DNA of 7,036 nucleotides from Endomicrobium sp. (GTDB lineage: Bacteria; Elusimicrobiota; Endomicrobiia; Endomicrobiales; Endomicrobiaceae), in contig JAISRA010000125.1 of NCBI GenBank assembly GCA_031273885.1, forward strand, positions 1 to 7,036. The letters are read 5' to 3'. The notes below the pieces were generated by a model. The model did not search any database, had not been told where the DNA came from, and saw nothing but the letters and a program-made list of their open reading frames with translations. Both the position numbers and the translations under genes were made by a program. The first letter of the stretch is position 1. The number at the start of each line of letters is the position of its first letter. This document shows, in pieces, positions 6,143 to 7,036 of this stretch.

Positions 6143-6562
6143 ATGAATTCGCAGGAAATTAAAGAATTTTTAAAATCAATAAGGGACACAGATATTGAAG
6201 AAATGCAATATCAAAGTGGCGACAGTTCTCTGTACTTTAAGAAAGCAGACGTTGAATCTATAATACCTATCGTGAAAGAAAAGGGAACAAAAAAAGAAAA
6301 AGAAGAGAAGAAACAAACCATTATTGCAATCAAGTCAACAATGGTCGGCACTTTCGCAAGTGCACAAAGCAATGACAAGCCTCCGTTCGTTATGGAAGGA
6401 AGCAGCGTAGCTATTAGACAAAAAATTGGACAAATTGAAGCAATGAAAATTATTAAAGATGTGCATTCTAATGTCGAAGGAAAAATACTAAAAGTTCTTG
6501 TTTCAAACGGACAGTCTGTTGAGTACGGTCAGGAGTTATTTTTAATAGATACAAGCAAATAA
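6143..6562 (+). CDS. accB: Biotin carboxyl carrier protein of acetyl-CoA carboxylase (AccB)
   Basis: AccB carries the biotin that AccC carboxylates and the AccAD carboxyltransferase discharges onto acetyl-CoA, making malonyl-CoA for fatty acids. At 139 residues it is short for the family (E. coli has 156). Layout: an N-terminal segment beginning SQEIKEFLKSIRDTDIEEM, a linker at about 44-58 rich in Lys and Glu instead of the usual Ala/Pro, and a biotinyl domain at about 62-137. The biotin site is Lys102 in IEAMKIIKDV. The stretch STMVGTF at 65-71 and PPFVMEGSSV at 80-89 belong to the domain's first part, which includes the protruding thumb region. Ribosome site GAGGT lies 4 nt before the ATG. 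The gene follows efp by 91 bp and precedes accC by 113 bp. Confidence 0.95.
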   Translation: MNSQEIKEFLKSIRDTDIEEMQYQSGDSSLYFKKADVESIIPIVKEKGTKKEKEEKKQTIIAIKSTMVGTFASAQSNDKPPFVMEGSSVAIRQKIGQIEAMKIIKDVHSNVEGKILKVLVSNGQSVEYGQELFLIDTSK

Positions 6563-6640
6563 CAAAACAACATGGAGTAAGAACAAATATACGATATTTT
6601 ACTTTATTTTTATTGTTGTTTAGTTTTACTCTTTTTTTAA
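6563..6640 (+). other. Structured spacer between accB and accC
   Basis: AAACAACA (6565-6572) pairs with TGTTGTTT (6614-6621), enclosing AGTAA/TTACT (6576-6580/6599-6603) and AATAT/ATATT. A competing 6-bp pairing, GAGTAA (6575-6580) with TTACTC (6626-6631), is followed by seven T (6632-6638). The two folds exclude each other, an attenuator-like layout, but the stems are short and AT-rich. TATAAA at 6644-6649 resembles a -10 box without a good -35 partner. Confidence 0.35.
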
Positions 6641-6675
6641 CTCTATAAACTGCAGCAGCTATAACAGGAGATACG

Positions 6676-7036
6676 ATGTTTAAAAAAGTTTTGATTGCAA
6701 ATAGAGGAGAAATAGCGTGCAGAATCGTGAGAGCTTGCAGAGAGCTCGGTATTAAAACCGTCGCTATTCATTCAGAAGTTGATAGGGCAAGTATGCATGT
6801 AAAACTTGCTGACCAAGCTATATGCGTAGGACATGCCAGCGTTTCAGAAAGTTACTTAAATATACCTAGTATTATAGCTGCAGCAGAAATTTCAGGCGCA
6901 GATGCAATTCATCCTGGATATGGTTTTTTAGCTGAAAATACATATTTTGCAGAAATTTGCGAGGCTTGTGGGTTAAAATTTATCGGACCTGCAAAAGAAT
7001 CAGTAGAACAAATGGGAGATAAAATTTCAGCTATAG
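6676..7036 (+). CDS. accC: Biotin carboxylase AccC, N-terminal 120 residues (3' end outside the window)
   Basis: AccC uses ATP and bicarbonate to carboxylate the biotin on AccB. The visible start [20 protein letters not shown] is the classic N-terminus of the biotin carboxylase fold. It is followed by [40 protein letters not shown] and [20 protein letters not shown], all typical of the preATP-grasp domain; the ATP-grasp part lies beyond the window. The full protein is normally about 450 residues. Pyruvate carboxylase and propionyl-CoA carboxylase share this N-terminus, but an accB gene directly upstream makes the acetyl-CoA carboxylase subunit most likely. Ribosome site AGGAG lies 5 nt before the ATG. 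Odd detail: Cys replaces the usual Leu in GEIALRI. Confidence 0.95.
   Translation, partial: MFKKVLIANRGEIACRIVRACRELGIKTVAIHSEVDRASMHVKLADQAICVGHASVSESYLNIPSIIAAAEISGADAIHPGYGFLAENTYFAEICEACGLKFIGPAKESVEQMGDKISAI

Overview
The window is AT-rich bacterial chromosome carrying housekeeping genes. It shows no phage gene, transposase, CRISPR array or defence system. The low GC content, AT-rich gaps, two tRNA genes lacking an encoded CCA, and drift at some normally conserved protein positions would fit a host-associated bacterium. An Elusimicrobiota (Endomicrobium-like) lineage is my tentative guess from overall protein style; I could not test it by any search.

Left part (1-2983, minus strand): a tightly packed cofactor operon in the order folK, panB, panC, nadB. 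panB/panC and panC/nadB each overlap by the four bases ATGA, which suggests translational coupling. folK lies 52 bp upstream of panB and has its own strong Shine-Dalgarno site. The operon covers one step of folate synthesis (FolK), two steps of pantothenate/CoA synthesis (PanB, PanC) and the aspartate-consuming first step of NAD synthesis (NadB, cut by the window edge).

Middle part (2984-4071): a gene-poor, very AT-rich stretch, then a three-gene tRNA cluster on the plus strand: Arg(TCT), His(GTG) and a CAT-anticodon tRNA, probably Met. A near-consensus sigma-70-type promoter precedes the cluster. Its start region sits in a striking GC-rich, perfect 13-bp inverted repeat. A perfect 29-bp-arm palindrome at 4009-4066 looks like a shared bidirectional terminator between the tRNA cluster and the convergent cold-shock gene.

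Right part (4072-7036): a cold-shock protein gene on the minus strand, divergent from a plus-strand series of an M24 Xaa-Pro aminopeptidase (pepP-like), efp, accB and accC (cut by the right edge). The pepP-efp-accB-accC order is common in bacteria. It joins peptide turnover, EF-P-assisted translation of proline stretches, and the biotin carboxyl carrier and biotin carboxylase subunits of acetyl-CoA carboxylase. The csp and pepP promoters appear to overlap at their -35 boxes. The gaps before accB and accC hold inverted repeats that could form leader RNA structures.

I found no convincing new system. The best leads are regulatory: the inverted repeat at the tRNA promoter, the shared csp/pepP control region, and the possible leader structures in the acc region.
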